Shown here: positions 23,958-33,838 of the stretch, piece after piece | Layout: each line of letters opens with the position of its first letter | How positions within the stretch are numbered: position 1 is the stretch's first letter | Position numbers and translations under genes: made by a program | Source: Rhizobium leguminosarum | Lineage (GTDB): Bacteria; Pseudomonadota; Alphaproteobacteria; Rhizobiales; Rhizobiaceae | Reading direction: 5' to 3' | Assembly (NCBI RefSeq): GCF_001679785.1 | Contig: NZ_CP016286.1 | Coordinates: 372,001 to 436,000, forward strand | Length of the DNA stretch: 64,000 nt | Notes under the pieces: generated by a model | What the model was told of the DNA's origin: nothing | Databases searched by the model: none | Seen by the model: only the letters and a program-made list of their open reading frames with translations

Positions 23958-24578
23958 ATGCTGACACTCTACTACGCGCCGGGAAGCTGCGCGCTCGCAA
24001 GCCTTATTGCCCTGGAAGAATCCGGCCTGGCCTTCGTTGTCAGGAAGATTAGTCTCCGCGACGGCGAGCAGCGCTCGCCGGATTATCTGCAGATCAACCC
24101 GAAAGGCCGTGTGCCGGCACTTGTCACCGAGCGCGGCGTGCTGACGGAAACGCCGGCGATCCTGACTTATATCGCCCAGAGCGCGCCGGCCGCCAAGCTG
24201 GCGCCGCTTGACGATGCCTTCGAATTTGCCAGGCTCCAGTCCTTCAACAGCTATATCTGCTCGACCGTGCATGTGAACCATGCCCATCGCCCGCGCGGCT
24301 CGCGCTGGGCCGACGAGCCGGCGGCAATCGAGGCGATGAAGGCCAAGGTGCCTGAGAATATGGCCGATTGTTTTACGCTGATCGAGCAGACGATGTTCGA
24401 AGGCCCATGGGTGATGGGCGAGGCCTATTCGCTCGCCGATCCCTACCTCTTCGTCATGACCGACTGGCTGCCGTCGGACGGCGTCGATCCCGCCCGGTTC
24501 GAAAAGGCGAGCGACCATCACGCCCGCATGCTGCAGCGTCCCGCCGTCCAGCGGGCGCTGGCCTACGACCGGGCCTGA
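23958..24578 (+). CDS. Glutathione S-transferase family protein
   Basis: The protein of 206 residues has the thioredoxin-like N-terminal domain (LTLYYAPGSCALASLIALEE) and the glutathione-site motif TETPAILTYIAQ near residue 65. Cys10 in PGSCALA matches the catalytic cysteine of bacterial beta-class enzymes. The all-helical C-terminal domain ends normally. The ATG at 23958 begins at the conserved strand; upstream codons in this frame are repeat sequence. Its end overlaps the convergent YjbR gene by 16 bp. The substrate is unknown. Confidence 0.88.
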   Translation: MLTLYYAPGSCALASLIALEESGLAFVVRKISLRDGEQRSPDYLQINPKGRVPALVTERGVLTETPAILTYIAQSAPAAKLAPLDDAFEFARLQSFNSYICSTVHVNHAHRPRGSRWADEPAAIEAMKAKVPENMADCFTLIEQTMFEGPWVMGEAYSLADPYLFVMTDWLPSDGVDPARFEKASDHHARMLQRPAVQRALAYDRA

Positions 24579-24928
24579 TCCTTAAATCCGGCGGCAAGTT
24601 TTTTCGGCGCCCGGAACAGCCAGGCGCCGATCAGCCGCAGCCGCAATTCCTCGTCGCCGATCACGGCGGCGCGCACCGGCAGATGCGGCCAGCCGACATA
24701 ATGATCGGTTTGAAAATAGACGTCGGGCGCCATCTCCAGCAGGTGATCCTTGTCGTCGAGCGAAATCGAGATCACGATCGTCTCTGCATTCTTCACCGCG
24801 ACGAAGCCCTTGCCGCCGACCTTCAGCGCCGGATTGCCGTAGGAGGTGCTCTCCTCGACATCAGGCAGCCCGGCTTCCGCCGCCAGCCGCTTCAGGCGTT
24901 CGAAGATCGCATCGACATGACAGGCCAT
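24563..24928 (-). CDS. MmcQ/YjbR-family protein
   Basis: The 121-residue protein matches the small YjbR/MmcQ family with a double-wing DNA-binding-like fold: PDVEESTSYGNPALKVGGKGFVAV, then VISISLDDKDHLLEMAPDVYFQTDHYVGWPHLPVR. The cellular role of the family is not established. It converges on a GST gene with 16 bp of overlap. Confidence 0.82.
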   Translation of the reverse strand: MACHVDAIFERLKRLAAEAGLPDVEESTSYGNPALKVGGKGFVAVKNAETIVISISLDDKDHLLEMAPDVYFQTDHYVGWPHLPVRAAVIGDEELRLRLIGAWLFRAPKKLAAGFKDQARS

Positions 24929-24966
24929 GGTTCCACCCTTTCTGCCAGGGCGAAGCTATCATATTT

Positions 24967-25167
24967 TCATGCGCATTTCGCCAGCGGCGGCTTGGCCTCC
25001 GCTTGAAAGCCAACCGGCATCCCGAGCGGCAGATCGGCGATTTCGCGCATCGACATGCGCTCGACCTCGGGATGCCGCAACGGATCGTCCTTCCAGGCTG
25101 GGGCATCGGCAATTTCCGCATTGCCCAGATGAAGGACGGGCCTCAAGAAGAACTTCAGCAACGACAT
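24967..25167 (-). CDS. Small protein with DUF1127-like C-terminal motif
   Basis: This 66-residue frame begins MSLLKFFLRPVLH and contains HPEVERMSMREIADLPLGMP. The pattern of a basic start followed by MS-x-RE-[IL]-AD-[IL]-G/PLG resembles small DUF1127 proteins of rhizobia, but the match is partial. The upstream GAGGCAGG gives a fair ribosome-binding site. It lies between the YjbR gene and a divergent LysR regulator. Confidence 0.5.
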   Translation of the reverse strand: MSLLKFFLRPVLHLGNAEIADAPAWKDDPLRHPEVERMSMREIADLPLGMPVGFQAEAKPPLAKCA

Positions 25168-25328
25168 GGCCTGCCTCGCTTTCTTCCGTGGCGCGGTGAT
25201 CGCCCATCGGCGCTCGGCCTCCGAGCCATCCTACCGGCCAACGCTCTAGATTGCCTATGCTTGCAATGTCGGCCCCGCCAGGCAGATTTTCAATTGAGAA
25301 TAACGCTGAGGCGGTATAGAAAAACTAT

Positions 25329-26225
25329 ATGAAGAACCTGAATATGGTCCATCTCAACGGCCTGCGGGCGCTGGAAGCCGTCGGCCGTCTCGGCTCGCTG
25401 CAGGCCGCCGCCGACGAGCTCGGCGTCTCGGTCGGCGCCGTCAGCCAGCAGGTGATCAAGGCCGAAGCCCAGCTCGGTCAGGTGATCTTCGAGCGCACCG
25501 CCAGGGGAATGATCGCCACTGAAGCCGGCCGGCCGGTTCTTCTGGCGCTCGACGAGGGTTTTGCCCGTCTTTCGGCGGCGGTGTCGATCGCCAGCCGCAA
25601 GGACGATACGATCCTGACGATCTCGGTAGCGCCGGTTTTCGCCGCACGCTGGCTCGTCTGCCGGCTCGATCGCTTCGCCGAGCGTCATCCCGACATCAAG
25701 CTGCGGCTGGATGCGACCACCAATCTCGTCAATCCGGCGCTTTGCGACGTCGATATCGGCATCCGCGTCGGCAGCGGCAAGTGGCCTGACGTGAAGGCCG
25801 AGCTGCTGTTGGAGCAGGAGGTCTTTCCCGTCTGTTCCCCCGAGATGGCGGCGACATTGAAGGAGCCCGCCGATATCCTCGCACTGCCTGCCATCATCGA
25901 TGGCCGCGCCATGTTTACCTGGGAGGTCTGGATGCGCGAGGCCGGACTATCCGGCGCCACCCTTTCGACCCGCCACGTCTTCAACGATGCCTCGCTCTGC
26001 CTCGATGCGGCGATCGCCGGCCAGGGCGTCATGCTGGCCTGGCAGACCCTTGCCGGCTTCGCGCTCGTCGAGGGCCGGCTCGTCGCCCCATTCGGCATTC
26101 GCGCCCGCACCGGCTTCGGTCACTATTTCGTCACCGCCGAAGGCACGCGCGAGCCGAAGAAGGTCAAGGATTTCAAGGCCTGGATCCGTGAGGAAATGGC
26201 CGGCACGCTGGCGCTTTTCACGTAG
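25329..26225 (+). CDS. LysR-family transcriptional regulator, GcvA-like
   Basis: The 298-residue protein has the LysR N-terminal helix-turn-helix (LNGLRALEAVGRLGSLQAAADELGVSVGAVSQQVIKAEAQLG) and an effector domain with the DVDIGIRVGSGKWPDV loop typical of the GcvA subgroup. The target is unknown. A GST gene converges on it with 3 bp between stops. The upstream gap of about 160 bp holds the divergent small-protein gene's start and no evident T-N11-A site. Confidence 0.88.
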   Translation: MKNLNMVHLNGLRALEAVGRLGSLQAAADELGVSVGAVSQQVIKAEAQLGQVIFERTARGMIATEAGRPVLLALDEGFARLSAAVSIASRKDDTILTISVAPVFAARWLVCRLDRFAERHPDIKLRLDATTNLVNPALCDVDIGIRVGSGKWPDVKAELLLEQEVFPVCSPEMAATLKEPADILALPAIIDGRAMFTWEVWMREAGLSGATLSTRHVFNDASLCLDAAIAGQGVMLAWQTLAGFALVEGRLVAPFGIRARTGFGHYFVTAEGTREPKKVKDFKAWIREEMAGTLALFT

Positions 26226-26228
26226 TTT

Positions 26229-26894
26229 TCAAACCTCGACCGGCTCCTTGGCACGCGTTGCTTGCATCGCCTTGTAGGCCGGGCGGGACTGGCAGCGCTC
26301 GATCCAGGCTTTGATATTCGGATGCGCGTCGAACAGGGCCTCTTCGCTCTGGGCGTAGCGCAGCACCTCGGCGATGTTGAGATCGGCGACGGTGAAGCGG
26401 TCGCCGACGATCCATTGCCGGCCGTGAAGGTGGCTTTCGAGAGCCGCCAGCGGCCTGCGCAGCAGGCGACAGGCGACGGCGATCGTCTGCTTGCCGTCTT
26501 CGCTGTTTTCGAGCCCGTCATCGTAAGTGAGCACGATCTTCACCGTCTGCGGTTCGACCTGCGACGCCGCCCAGACCGTCCACATTGTCAGCAATCCGTC
26601 TTCTTCGACGGTTTGCCCGCCAAGCGGTCCGCCATATTTGCGCGCGAGGTAGAGGTTGATGGCGAGCGACTCGTGCATAACGAACTCGCCGTCCCTGATG
26701 CTGGGAATCTGCGCCATCGGATTGACGGCAGCGAAGTCAGGCGAGTGCGTGTTAAGCGCCGCCTCCGGCGCCAGCGGATCTGCGAGCCGCCTTGCCTGCA
26801 GCACTGGCACCGACCGGAATTCGAGCCCAAGCTCCTCGGCCATCCAGTAGACACGCGAAGCGCGCGAGCGATAGACCCCGTAGACTGTCAGCAT
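26229..26894 (-). CDS. Glutathione S-transferase family protein
   Basis: This protein of 221 residues has a thioredoxin-like N-terminal domain ([23 protein letters not shown]) with a serine/arginine region at the usual catalytic position, the [30 protein letters not shown] glutathione-binding segment, and a helical C-terminal domain ([15 protein letters not shown]). It is not closely similar to the GST at 23958, so the two are not a recent tandem duplication. The substrate is unknown. Confidence 0.87.
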   Translation of the reverse strand: MLTVYGVYRSRASRVYWMAEELGLEFRSVPVLQARRLADPLAPEAALNTHSPDFAAVNPMAQIPSIRDGEFVMHESLAINLYLARKYGGPLGGQTVEEDGLLTMWTVWAASQVEPQTVKIVLTYDDGLENSEDGKQTIAVACRLLRRPLAALESHLHGRQWIVGDRFTVADLNIAEVLRYAQSEEALFDAHPNIKAWIERCQSRPAYKAMQATRAKEPVEV

Positions 26895-27181
26895 GATGGA
26901 TATCCCCTCGATATTTGTCCAGGAGAGCGTAAATGCTGGATCGGGTTGCGAAAAGTCCCTGCCGCTAATGGGATGATGAAAGCTTTTGATGCGAGTGCTT
27001 GGACCGACCAGGGCTCAGTTCGGATGCACTTCCCCGCCCGCAAAGATCGAAGCACAATTGCTGCCGTTTCGAAGGAACAATGGCAACGCCAGCGGGTTCG
27101 ACTCGGAGATTGGAACCCCCAAGGTGTCCACAGCGATCAACCGCACCCCAAAACATACACCTGCAACAAAAGGAGAATGTC

Positions 27182-27421
27182 ATGACGGGGAAGAAGACGC
27201 ATGAACAGCAGCTTCGCATCATCGAAAAACGCGAGAAAACCGCCAATGCCGACGAGGCCTTCGACGCGGCGGCGGATCTGCACCGCAATGAACAGGCGAA
27301 AGAAGCTTATCGAAAAGGAAGCGATCTGAAGACCGGCACCGATTCCGGAAACGAGGATCGGAGCATTGTGCGCGGCCGCAATCAGGAAAGCGGGCATAAA
27401 AAGGGAAGCGGTCGCCCCTGA
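27182..27421 (+). CDS. Small hydrophilic hypothetical protein
   Basis: The 79-residue protein is almost entirely charged and polar (HEQQLRIIEKREK, AADLHRNEQAKEAYRKGSD, GRNQESGHKKGSGRP) and is probably disordered. AAAAGGAGAATGTC precedes the ATG at 27182, a strong ribosome-binding site. It is 17 bp upstream of the PEBP-like gene and likely in the same operon. No family could be named. The 287 bp upstream hold no other supported gene. Confidence 0.65.
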   Translation: MTGKKTHEQQLRIIEKREKTANADEAFDAAADLHRNEQAKEAYRKGSDLKTGTDSGNEDRSIVRGRNQESGHKKGSGRP

Positions 27422-27438
27422 GAGGGAAGGAGAACGTC

Positions 27439-27903
27439 ATGGCTTTGACATTGATCAGCAAAGCTTTTGCCCAAGACCAGCCGATTCCTGCGAAATATGC
27501 GCGAACGGGCGAGAACCTCTTCCCGCCGCTGGCCTGGAGCGAAGCTCCTGACAAAACCAGGAGCTTCGCTCTGGTGGTCGAGGATCCGGACGCCCCTCAT
27601 GGCACGTTCCGCCATTGCGGGATCGCCAACATCCCGGCTGAGTGGACTGCTCTTGACGAAAGTGCCGATACGGCGCCGGAGCATGCGCCGCGATTCTATC
27701 AGAATGATTTCGGCCACGCCCGTTATGACGGCCCGCAACCGCCGCCCGGCGATCCCCCGCATCGCTATATCTTCCGCCTCGCTGCTCTCGACGTGCCGAC
27801 ACTTTCGATTCCCGATGCCGCCGGCATAGGCGTGATGTGGGCAGAGGCAAAGAAACACACATTGGAGGAAGCGACCGTCACCGGCACCTATCAGGCGCGA
27901 TAA
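27439..27903 (+). CDS. YbhB/YbcL (PEBP, Raf kinase inhibitor-like) protein
   Basis: The 154-residue protein is a phosphatidylethanolamine-binding-like protein: LALVVEDPDAPHGTF-type segment (FALVVEDPDAPHGTFRHCGI) near residue 44, YDGPQPPPGDPPHRYIFRLAALD near 95, and WAEAKKHTL at the C-terminus. The DPDAP and GPxPPxGxxHRY motifs form the ligand pocket. Bacterial members have no firm function. The AGGGAAGGAG site precedes ATG 27439. Confidence 0.88.
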   Translation: MALTLISKAFAQDQPIPAKYARTGENLFPPLAWSEAPDKTRSFALVVEDPDAPHGTFRHCGIANIPAEWTALDESADTAPEHAPRFYQNDFGHARYDGPQPPPGDPPHRYIFRLAALDVPTLSIPDAAGIGVMWAEAKKHTLEEATVTGTYQAR

Positions 27904-27938
27904 CCGATGGAAATTGACCGTGGATGACGACGTGCTCC

Positions 27939-29324
27939 TCAGGAGACGCGGTTCCGCTCGACGGTGAGCTGCGCATAGGGCGTGCCGCCGCCCGCCATCT
28001 CGCCGGAGACCTTCTTCTCCCATTGGAATCCTAAAACCGCCCCTTCGGCGGTCTCCTGGAAGATGTTGTCGGTGATGACGGCGGTTCCTGCGCCATCGGC
28101 GACCGAGACCGCGCATCCCACAGGCGCCTTGCGCACCACATTGCCTGTCACAACGACGTTGCGCAGATAAGGACCCCAGCCGATCTGCAGGCCCCAGCGC
28201 GGCGCGCCCTCGATCACATTGCCTGAAATCAGCGTATCGGCCTCCGCCGCGATGCCGATGCCGAAACCGACCTCGTGTTGATAGGGGCCTTTTAGCGTCA
28301 GGTTGCGCACGACGTTGCCGGTGACGCTCGCCAGCCGGCCGCCCTCGTCGAAATTGGCGATCGAGATGCCGTTTGCCGCCCCGTCGATCATATTGGCGGA
28401 AACGACGGCGCCCTCGAATGCGAATTCGACGTAGATTGCCGTCTCGCCGGAACGCCGGCACTGATTGCTGCTGATCTGGATGTTCGAGGCAGAATTGGCG
28501 CGGATCGCTGTAAAGGCGCAATCGGAGATCTGGTTGTTCACCACCATCACGCCGTCGGCGCGGAAGATGTTGATGCCGTTGCCGTTTTGCCCGGTGCCGC
28601 CGTCATTGGCGCGGATATTGGAGATGCGGTTGCCGGAGACGACAGTGCCGTCCTCCGCCTTCTTCCAGCGGTGCACCAGGATGCCGCCATTGCCGCAATC
28701 CGAGACCGTGTTGCCGGTGACCGAGAGGGTGGTGGAATCCACCGCGTAAAGCCCGGATTGGACAGCCCCTGAAATACGGCTGCGCTCGATCCGCCCGCCG
28801 CAGCGCTCCAGTTGCAGCCCGTGCTTGCGGCTGCCGCCGATCTGGCAATTGTCGATCAGCACCTCGTCCACGCCGGTAAATTGTAAAAGTCCGCCGGCAT
28901 AGTCGCCGAGCCAGCGGTTGCCGCCGTCGATGACGAGATTGGAAAGCTCGATCCGCCGCACGTTCTCGGCCGCAAACAGGTGGCCTTCGCCGGTATAGAC
29001 GATCCGCGAGGCGCCGGGAACGCCGGTGATACGCGTATTGTCCGGCAAATTGAGATTGGAGACCCGATAGGTGCCGGGCGGCAGGAAGACCGGCAGGTTC
29101 TCGCGTGCCGCCTGTTCGATCATCTGCTGCAGGTTGCGGGTCTTGCGGTTGCCGCTTTCGGGAATGGCGCGATATTCCACCGCGTCGATCGCCCCGCGCA
29201 GATCGGGCTGAGCGGCCGCCGTCAGCGGCGAGGCAAGCGTGCGCGATGCCCCTCCCGCAACGGCCGAGGCAGCGAGGAATAGAAGCATGTCGCGGCGTGA
29301 AGGCATCCGGGGATCACTTGTCAT
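27939..29324 (-). CDS. Tat-exported right-handed beta-helix protein (TIGR03808 type)
   Basis: The 461-residue protein begins with a twin-arginine signal (PSRRDMLLFLAASAVAGGA). The rest is a series of about 20-25-residue repeats rich in N, G, I and V, such as VSGNRISNI, VVNNQISDC, ISSNQCRRS, VSANMIDGA and VTGNVVRN. These are coils of a pectate-lyase-like parallel beta helix. It matches the TIGR03808 Tat-translocated repetitive proteins of rhizobia and relatives. Polysaccharide binding or cleavage in the periplasm is a fair guess, but the family has no known reaction. Confidence 0.85.
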   Translation of the reverse strand: MTSDPRMPSRRDMLLFLAASAVAGGASRTLASPLTAAAQPDLRGAIDAVEYRAIPESGNRKTRNLQQMIEQAARENLPVFLPPGTYRVSNLNLPDNTRITGVPGASRIVYTGEGHLFAAENVRRIELSNLVIDGGNRWLGDYAGGLLQFTGVDEVLIDNCQIGGSRKHGLQLERCGGRIERSRISGAVQSGLYAVDSTTLSVTGNTVSDCGNGGILVHRWKKAEDGTVVSGNRISNIRANDGGTGQNGNGINIFRADGVMVVNNQISDCAFTAIRANSASNIQISSNQCRRSGETAIYVEFAFEGAVVSANMIDGAANGISIANFDEGGRLASVTGNVVRNLTLKGPYQHEVGFGIGIAAEADTLISGNVIEGAPRWGLQIGWGPYLRNVVVTGNVVRKAPVGCAVSVADGAGTAVITDNIFQETAEGAVLGFQWEKKVSGEMAGGGTPYAQLTVERNRVS

Positions 29325-29560
29325 AACGCGCCCGTAGCAGGAAATGTGCCAAGCGCGCAGTATTCTTTTGGGACAAGCTTGGCAACGGCGGGCGAAATTG
29401 CCGTTATGGCCGAGGCCGACGGCAGGATATCGCCGCTTATATTGTCGTCTTGTTCACCCTTTCATTTAAGCAAGCCGAAGGAAATGAGGACTACTTTTAA
29501 GGGAATTTCTACGATGACGGGTGCGGGATACGGCCTTCGGCCGGCGGGGAGAATGGCGGC

Positions 29561-31858
29561 ATGCACAAACCGAGTGCCGGGCGATGGGAATCAGCCGATG
29601 CCCTGACGGCCGAAACGCGGCGTATCGTCGCCGCGACGGAGGCAATGATGGCATCGACCGCCCACCACCTTTCCGAGGGCATCGAGAATCTGCGCCTCAA
29701 GGAAATCGTTCACGAACTTCCGGATTTTCTCTACGTCAAGGATCGTGACAGCCGCTTCGTTTTTGCCAATGCCGTCACCGCCAGCAGCCTCGGCCTGCAG
29801 AGCGCCGCGCTGATCACCGGCAAGCGCGATTTCGACCTGTTCGATTTCGAGACGGCGTGCCGCCATTTCGATATCGAACAGCAGATCATGGCGACGGGTG
29901 AAGCCCGCATCGACATGGAGGAATCCTACGTCCTTCCCGGCAGCAGAAGACCGATATGCCGGCTGACCTCGAAGATACCGCTGCGCAACGATCGCGGCGA
30001 AATCATCGGCCTGATCGGTGTTTCCCGTGATATCACCGAACGCAAGCGCCAGGAGGATCTGCATCGCGGCCAGGCGAGCCTGCTCGAAATGATTGCCCGC
30101 AACGAGCCGTTGCCGATGATCCTCGAGGCGCTCGTGCTGATGATCGAGGCGCAGCTGGATGGGATTGACGGATCGGTGCTGCTGCTCGACGGCGAGGGCA
30201 CCAGGCTCTATCACGGCGCGTCCCCCAATCTGCCCGGCGGCTACAGCCGCCTGATCGATGGTGTCACGATCGGTCCCAAGGTCGGCTCCTGCGGCACCGC
30301 GGTGTGGCGCGGCCAGACGGTGATCGTCGAGGACGTGACGATCGATCCGCTCTGGGAGGATTTCCGCGCGATGATCGCCCCGTTCGGCTTCCGCTCCTGC
30401 TGGTCGACGCCGATCGCCACCTCGCAGAACAATATGCTCGGCACGTTTGCGCTCTATTCCCGGGAAGTCCGCCGTCCCACCGAGCACGAGATGACGCTGG
30501 TGGCGCTCGCCACCCATATCGCCGGCATCGCCATCGAGCGCAAGCGCGTCGATGACCGCATCCATTTCATGGCCCATCATGACGATCTGACGGGCCTGCC
30601 GAACCGCGCCTTCCTCAAGGAACGGCTGGCGAGCATCCTCGACCAGGCCCGGCGCAACAACCGAAAGGTGACCGTCGCCTATATCGATCTCGACAATTTC
30701 AAGGACATCAACGACGGCCGCGGCCACGCCGCCGGCGACGAGGTGCTGAAAGAGATCGCCGCCCGCATGGCCAACAGCGTCAGGGCGTCCGATATGGTGG
30801 TGCGTCTCGGCGGCGACGAATTCCTCGTCGTGCTCGTCCACCAGTCGAGCCACGATGCCGGCATCACGCGCCGCCTTCGCGATCTGCAGAAGGCGATCAA
30901 CCGGCCGATCCGCGGCGCGGACGGCGAAATCACCGTCACCTCGAGCATCGGCGTTGCGGCCTTCCCCTTCGATGGCGCGACCTCGGAAGAGCTCCTCGCC
31001 AATGCCGACCGCGCCATGTACCGCGCCAAGGAACTCGGCCGCAACACATTGCAGCATCACGATGGCGGCAGCACGCCTGTGGGAATGCCGCTCGGCGAGC
31101 AGGAGGAGCTGCACCAGGCGATCACTGGCCAGCAGTTGTTCCTGCAATACCAGCCGCAGGTCGATGTCGCCACCGGCCGCATCACCGGGCTCGAGGCGCT
31201 GGTGCGCTGGAACCATCCGGCAAAGGGCAGGGTGCCGCCGGTTAATTTCATTCCGCTCGCCGAAGAGACCGGCCTCATCGTCCCCCTCGGCCTCTGGGTG
31301 CTGAACGAGGCCTGCCGCCAGGCGAGTCTTTGGCAAGACATGGGCCTGCCGCCTCTGACGATCGCCGTCAACGTCTCGGCCAAGCAGTTCGCCGATCCGG
31401 ATTTCGCAACCCACGTCGCCGAGGCGCTGGAGCGCCACCGCCTGCAGTCCCGCTGGCTGGAGCTTGAAGTTACCGAAAGCGTGGTGATGCAGAATGCCGA
31501 ACGCGCGCTTGCCATGATGGAAACGCTGCGGGGGCTGGGCGTGCGCCTGTCGATCGACGATTTCGGCTCCGGTTATTCCAGCCTTGCGGCGCTGAAGACC
31601 TTCCCTTTCGACCGCCTGAAGATGGACCGCTCGCTGGTCGAGGCTCTGCCGGGCGACAAGACCGCCGTCGCCATCGCCTCGGCGGTCATTTCGCTGGCGC
31701 AGACGCTGAAGCTTTCGGTACTCGCCGAAGGCGTCGAAACCGACGCCCAGATGGATTTCCTGCGCCAGGCCCATTGCGAGGAGGCGCAAGGCTTCCGCTT
31801 CTCCAAGCCGGTCTCCCCGGAGGAGATCCCGGCATTGCTGCGGGCGCGTAGTCTCTGA
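29561..31858 (+). CDS. PAS-GAF-GGDEF-EAL cyclic-di-GMP enzyme
   Basis: The 765-residue cytosolic protein runs PAS with PAC (about 50-165), GAF (about 180-335), GGDEF (about 345-500) and EAL (about 515-760). LGGDEF is intact and preceded by RASD, an RxxD inhibitory site. The EAL domain keeps LEALVRW, NVSAKQF, LEVTES, IDDFGSGYSS, LKMDRS and AEGVET. Both synthesis and hydrolysis of cyclic-di-GMP are therefore possible, controlled by the two sensor domains. No membrane segment is seen. The start at 29561 follows GGGGAGAATGG; a downstream start is possible. Confidence 0.93.
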   Translation: MHKPSAGRWESADALTAETRRIVAATEAMMASTAHHLSEGIENLRLKEIVHELPDFLYVKDRDSRFVFANAVTASSLGLQSAALITGKRDFDLFDFETACRHFDIEQQIMATGEARIDMEESYVLPGSRRPICRLTSKIPLRNDRGEIIGLIGVSRDITERKRQEDLHRGQASLLEMIARNEPLPMILEALVLMIEAQLDGIDGSVLLLDGEGTRLYHGASPNLPGGYSRLIDGVTIGPKVGSCGTAVWRGQTVIVEDVTIDPLWEDFRAMIAPFGFRSCWSTPIATSQNNMLGTFALYSREVRRPTEHEMTLVALATHIAGIAIERKRVDDRIHFMAHHDDLTGLPNRAFLKERLASILDQARRNNRKVTVAYIDLDNFKDINDGRGHAAGDEVLKEIAARMANSVRASDMVVRLGGDEFLVVLVHQSSHDAGITRRLRDLQKAINRPIRGADGEITVTSSIGVAAFPFDGATSEELLANADRAMYRAKELGRNTLQHHDGGSTPVGMPLGEQEELHQAITGQQLFLQYQPQVDVATGRITGLEALVRWNHPAKGRVPPVNFIPLAEETGLIVPLGLWVLNEACRQASLWQDMGLPPLTIAVNVSAKQFADPDFATHVAEALERHRLQSRWLELEVTESVVMQNAERALAMMETLRGLGVRLSIDDFGSGYSSLAALKTFPFDRLKMDRSLVEALPGDKTAVAIASAVISLAQTLKLSVLAEGVETDAQMDFLRQAHCEEAQGFRFSKPVSPEEIPALLRARSL

Positions 31859-31861
31859 ACC

Positions 31862-32833
31862 CTACTTGACAAGCCTGCCGATCGCCTCGATTTCATTCGT
31901 CCATATGCCCCCTGCATAGTTTGGCGGCAGCCGCGCCAGTTGCGCGGGGTCGTCGATGCCGGTGGAAAAATCGCTGCCGCGATAGGGGCCGAGAACGAAA
32001 ACCTCGGTCCCGGCATCCGCCATCCGGTTGAGAAAACGATCCGGCCAGCCCCAGAGCCAAGGCGCGATATTGATCGGCACCAGCATCATCGCATGTTTGC
32101 ACTCGTTCGGCAGCAGGCCGGTCCAGCCATAGCCGATATAACCGGTGAGGCAGCCCTTCAGGCTCTTGCGCGAGGCGGTCTTGATATCGGGCACGAGCCG
32201 GCGGAGCACGTCGATCGGCTCGTCACCGCCATAGACGATGATCTCCGCCCGCCGCTCAGTGGAAAGCCCGTTGAGCACGGCGGCGAGCTTTTCGCCCTCG
32301 GACGGATCGCGGCTCTTGACGTTGATCAGGAAGCGCCGATCCGGAAAGGTGGACAGCACCTCGGCAAGCGTCGGCATCATGCCGATGCCCCGGCCGCGAA
32401 AGGGAAAGGTCTTGCCGCTATCGGCGGTATAGCCATAGCCGATGTCGAGCCTCTTCATGTCAGCCATCGAATGCTCGCGCGTGACGCCATGCCCATTGGT
32501 GCGGCAGTTGAGCGTCCAGTCGTGAAAAACCGCGAATTCGCTGTCGGTCGTCGGATGCACGTCGATCTCGACGATATCCGCGCCGGCCGCAAAACCTGCC
32601 TGCATCGACGGAATGGTGTTTTCCAGATAATCGTGTTTCGGCGCGAGCATGCGGCTCGCCGTACAGGTGTCGTTCTTGAGATCGGTTTCGTCGAACCGTT
32701 GGGCTATGCCGCGATGGGCGAGCAGCACCGGCTTTCCCGGCCGATGTTCGGCGAGCAGGTTGGTATTGTTGAGATAGATGCCGGCGACTGCAACCGCGAT
32801 CGCCGCGGCGCAATAAAAAAGCTTCCCGCCCAA
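31862..32833 (-). CDS. Glycerophosphodiester phosphodiesterase family protein
   Basis: The protein of 323 residues has one N-terminal membrane anchor or signal (LFYCAAAIAVAVAGIYL) and a GDPD TIM barrel with LLAHRGIAQ, GADIVEIDVHPTTDSEFAVFHD and INVKS, the catalytic and metal-binding blocks. It would split glycerophosphodiesters into glycerol-3-phosphate and an alcohol at the membrane surface. A TTG start at 32833 is proposed because GAGGGGGA precedes it; a TTG at 32866 is an alternative. It is divergent from a hydrolase gene. Confidence 0.82.
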   Translation of the reverse strand: MGGKLFYCAAAIAVAVAGIYLNNTNLLAEHRPGKPVLLAHRGIAQRFDETDLKNDTCTASRMLAPKHDYLENTIPSMQAGFAAGADIVEIDVHPTTDSEFAVFHDWTLNCRTNGHGVTREHSMADMKRLDIGYGYTADSGKTFPFRGRGIGMMPTLAEVLSTFPDRRFLINVKSRDPSEGEKLAAVLNGLSTERRAEIIVYGGDEPIDVLRRLVPDIKTASRKSLKGCLTGYIGYGWTGLLPNECKHAMMLVPINIAPWLWGWPDRFLNRMADAGTEVFVLGPYRGSDFSTGIDDPAQLARLPPNYAGGIWTNEIEAIGRLVK

Positions 32834-32929
32834 AGTTGATCCCCCTCTGGTTGCATCGACGAGCAAGTGCTAGAAAGCGATTCCGGTTGTTCTTGGGCTG
32901 TTTTCTGGCTTTTCTATGCTGCGACAACA

Positions 32930-33751
32930 ATGAGTCTGATCGCTATGGAATTTGACGACGACGAGCTTGTCCATTTCGAAGCGCACGGCGCTGCCCCGTT
33001 GCCGCCGGCAGCAGTCGACGGTCATGTCGCGCATGACGGCGCCCGTATCTGGTATGCGAGCTATGGCTCTGGCCCGCCCGTCATTTTGCTGCATGGCGGC
33101 CTCGGCCACAGCGGCAACTGGGGTTATCAGGTCCCGGCACTCTTGCGCCGCGGCCGCCGCGTCGTACTGATCGACAGCCGCGGCCATGGACGAAGCACCC
33201 GCGATTCCCGTCCTTATAGCTATGAGCTGATGGCTGCCGATGTGCTCGCCGTCATGGACGAACTGCATCTCGACAAGGCGGCCATCATCGGCTGGAGCGA
33301 CGGCGCCTGCATCGCTCTGATCCTCGCCATGGCGGCGCCGTCGCGGGTCGAGGGCGTCTTTTTCTTCGGCTGCAACATGGATCCGAGCGGCACGCGGGAA
33401 TTCGTCGCGACCCCGCTCATCGACCGATGCTTCAGCCGGCACGCCAAGGACTATGCCGCATTGTCCACCACGCCGGATGATTTTAATCCCTTCGTCGAGG
33501 CGGTCAGCCTGATGATGCGGACGGAGCCGAATTATCAGGCCGCCGACTTGGGCCTGATCCGCGTGCCGGTTGCGATCGTGCTTGCCGAGCACGACGAATT
33601 CATCAAGCCAGACCATGCCGAATATCTTGCCCGCAGCATTCCGAACGCTGAGATGATCTATCTCACGGGCGTCAGCCATTTCGCGCCGCTGCAGCGGCCG
33701 TCGCAATTCAATGCCGCCGTGGAATCCTTCCTTGGTGGAATAGGGTCGTGA
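32930..33751 (+). CDS. Alpha/beta hydrolase
   Basis: The protein of 273 residues has the alpha/beta hydrolase core: LLHGGLGHSGNW for the oxyanion hole, the nucleophile elbow GWSDGA, AEHDEF for the acid and GVSHFAP for the catalytic histidine. The substrate is unknown. The start is uncertain: ATG 32930 (MSLIAMEF) or ATG 32945 (MEFDDDE), with no strong ribosome-binding site for either. It is divergent from the GDPD gene and upstream of a DNA exonuclease gene by 87 bp. Confidence 0.82.
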   Translation: MSLIAMEFDDDELVHFEAHGAAPLPPAAVDGHVAHDGARIWYASYGSGPPVILLHGGLGHSGNWGYQVPALLRRGRRVVLIDSRGHGRSTRDSRPYSYELMAADVLAVMDELHLDKAAIIGWSDGACIALILAMAAPSRVEGVFFFGCNMDPSGTREFVATPLIDRCFSRHAKDYAALSTTPDDFNPFVEAVSLMMRTEPNYQAADLGLIRVPVAIVLAEHDEFIKPDHAEYLARSIPNAEMIYLTGVSHFAPLQRPSQFNAAVESFLGGIGS

Positions 33752-33838
33752 CGATCGCCGGCGTTGAGCCACGGCGCATTCCCCAGTCCCTTCTTCCGCC
33801 CTCTGGCCTCGCGCCCATTTCCCGCTATCTCTCGTTTC

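Noticed and set aside
29591..31789. 732-codon open frame antisense to the PAS-GAF-GGDEF-EAL gene
   Set aside because: Long antisense frames arise from codon bias in GC-rich DNA. The plus-strand protein has four intact domains.
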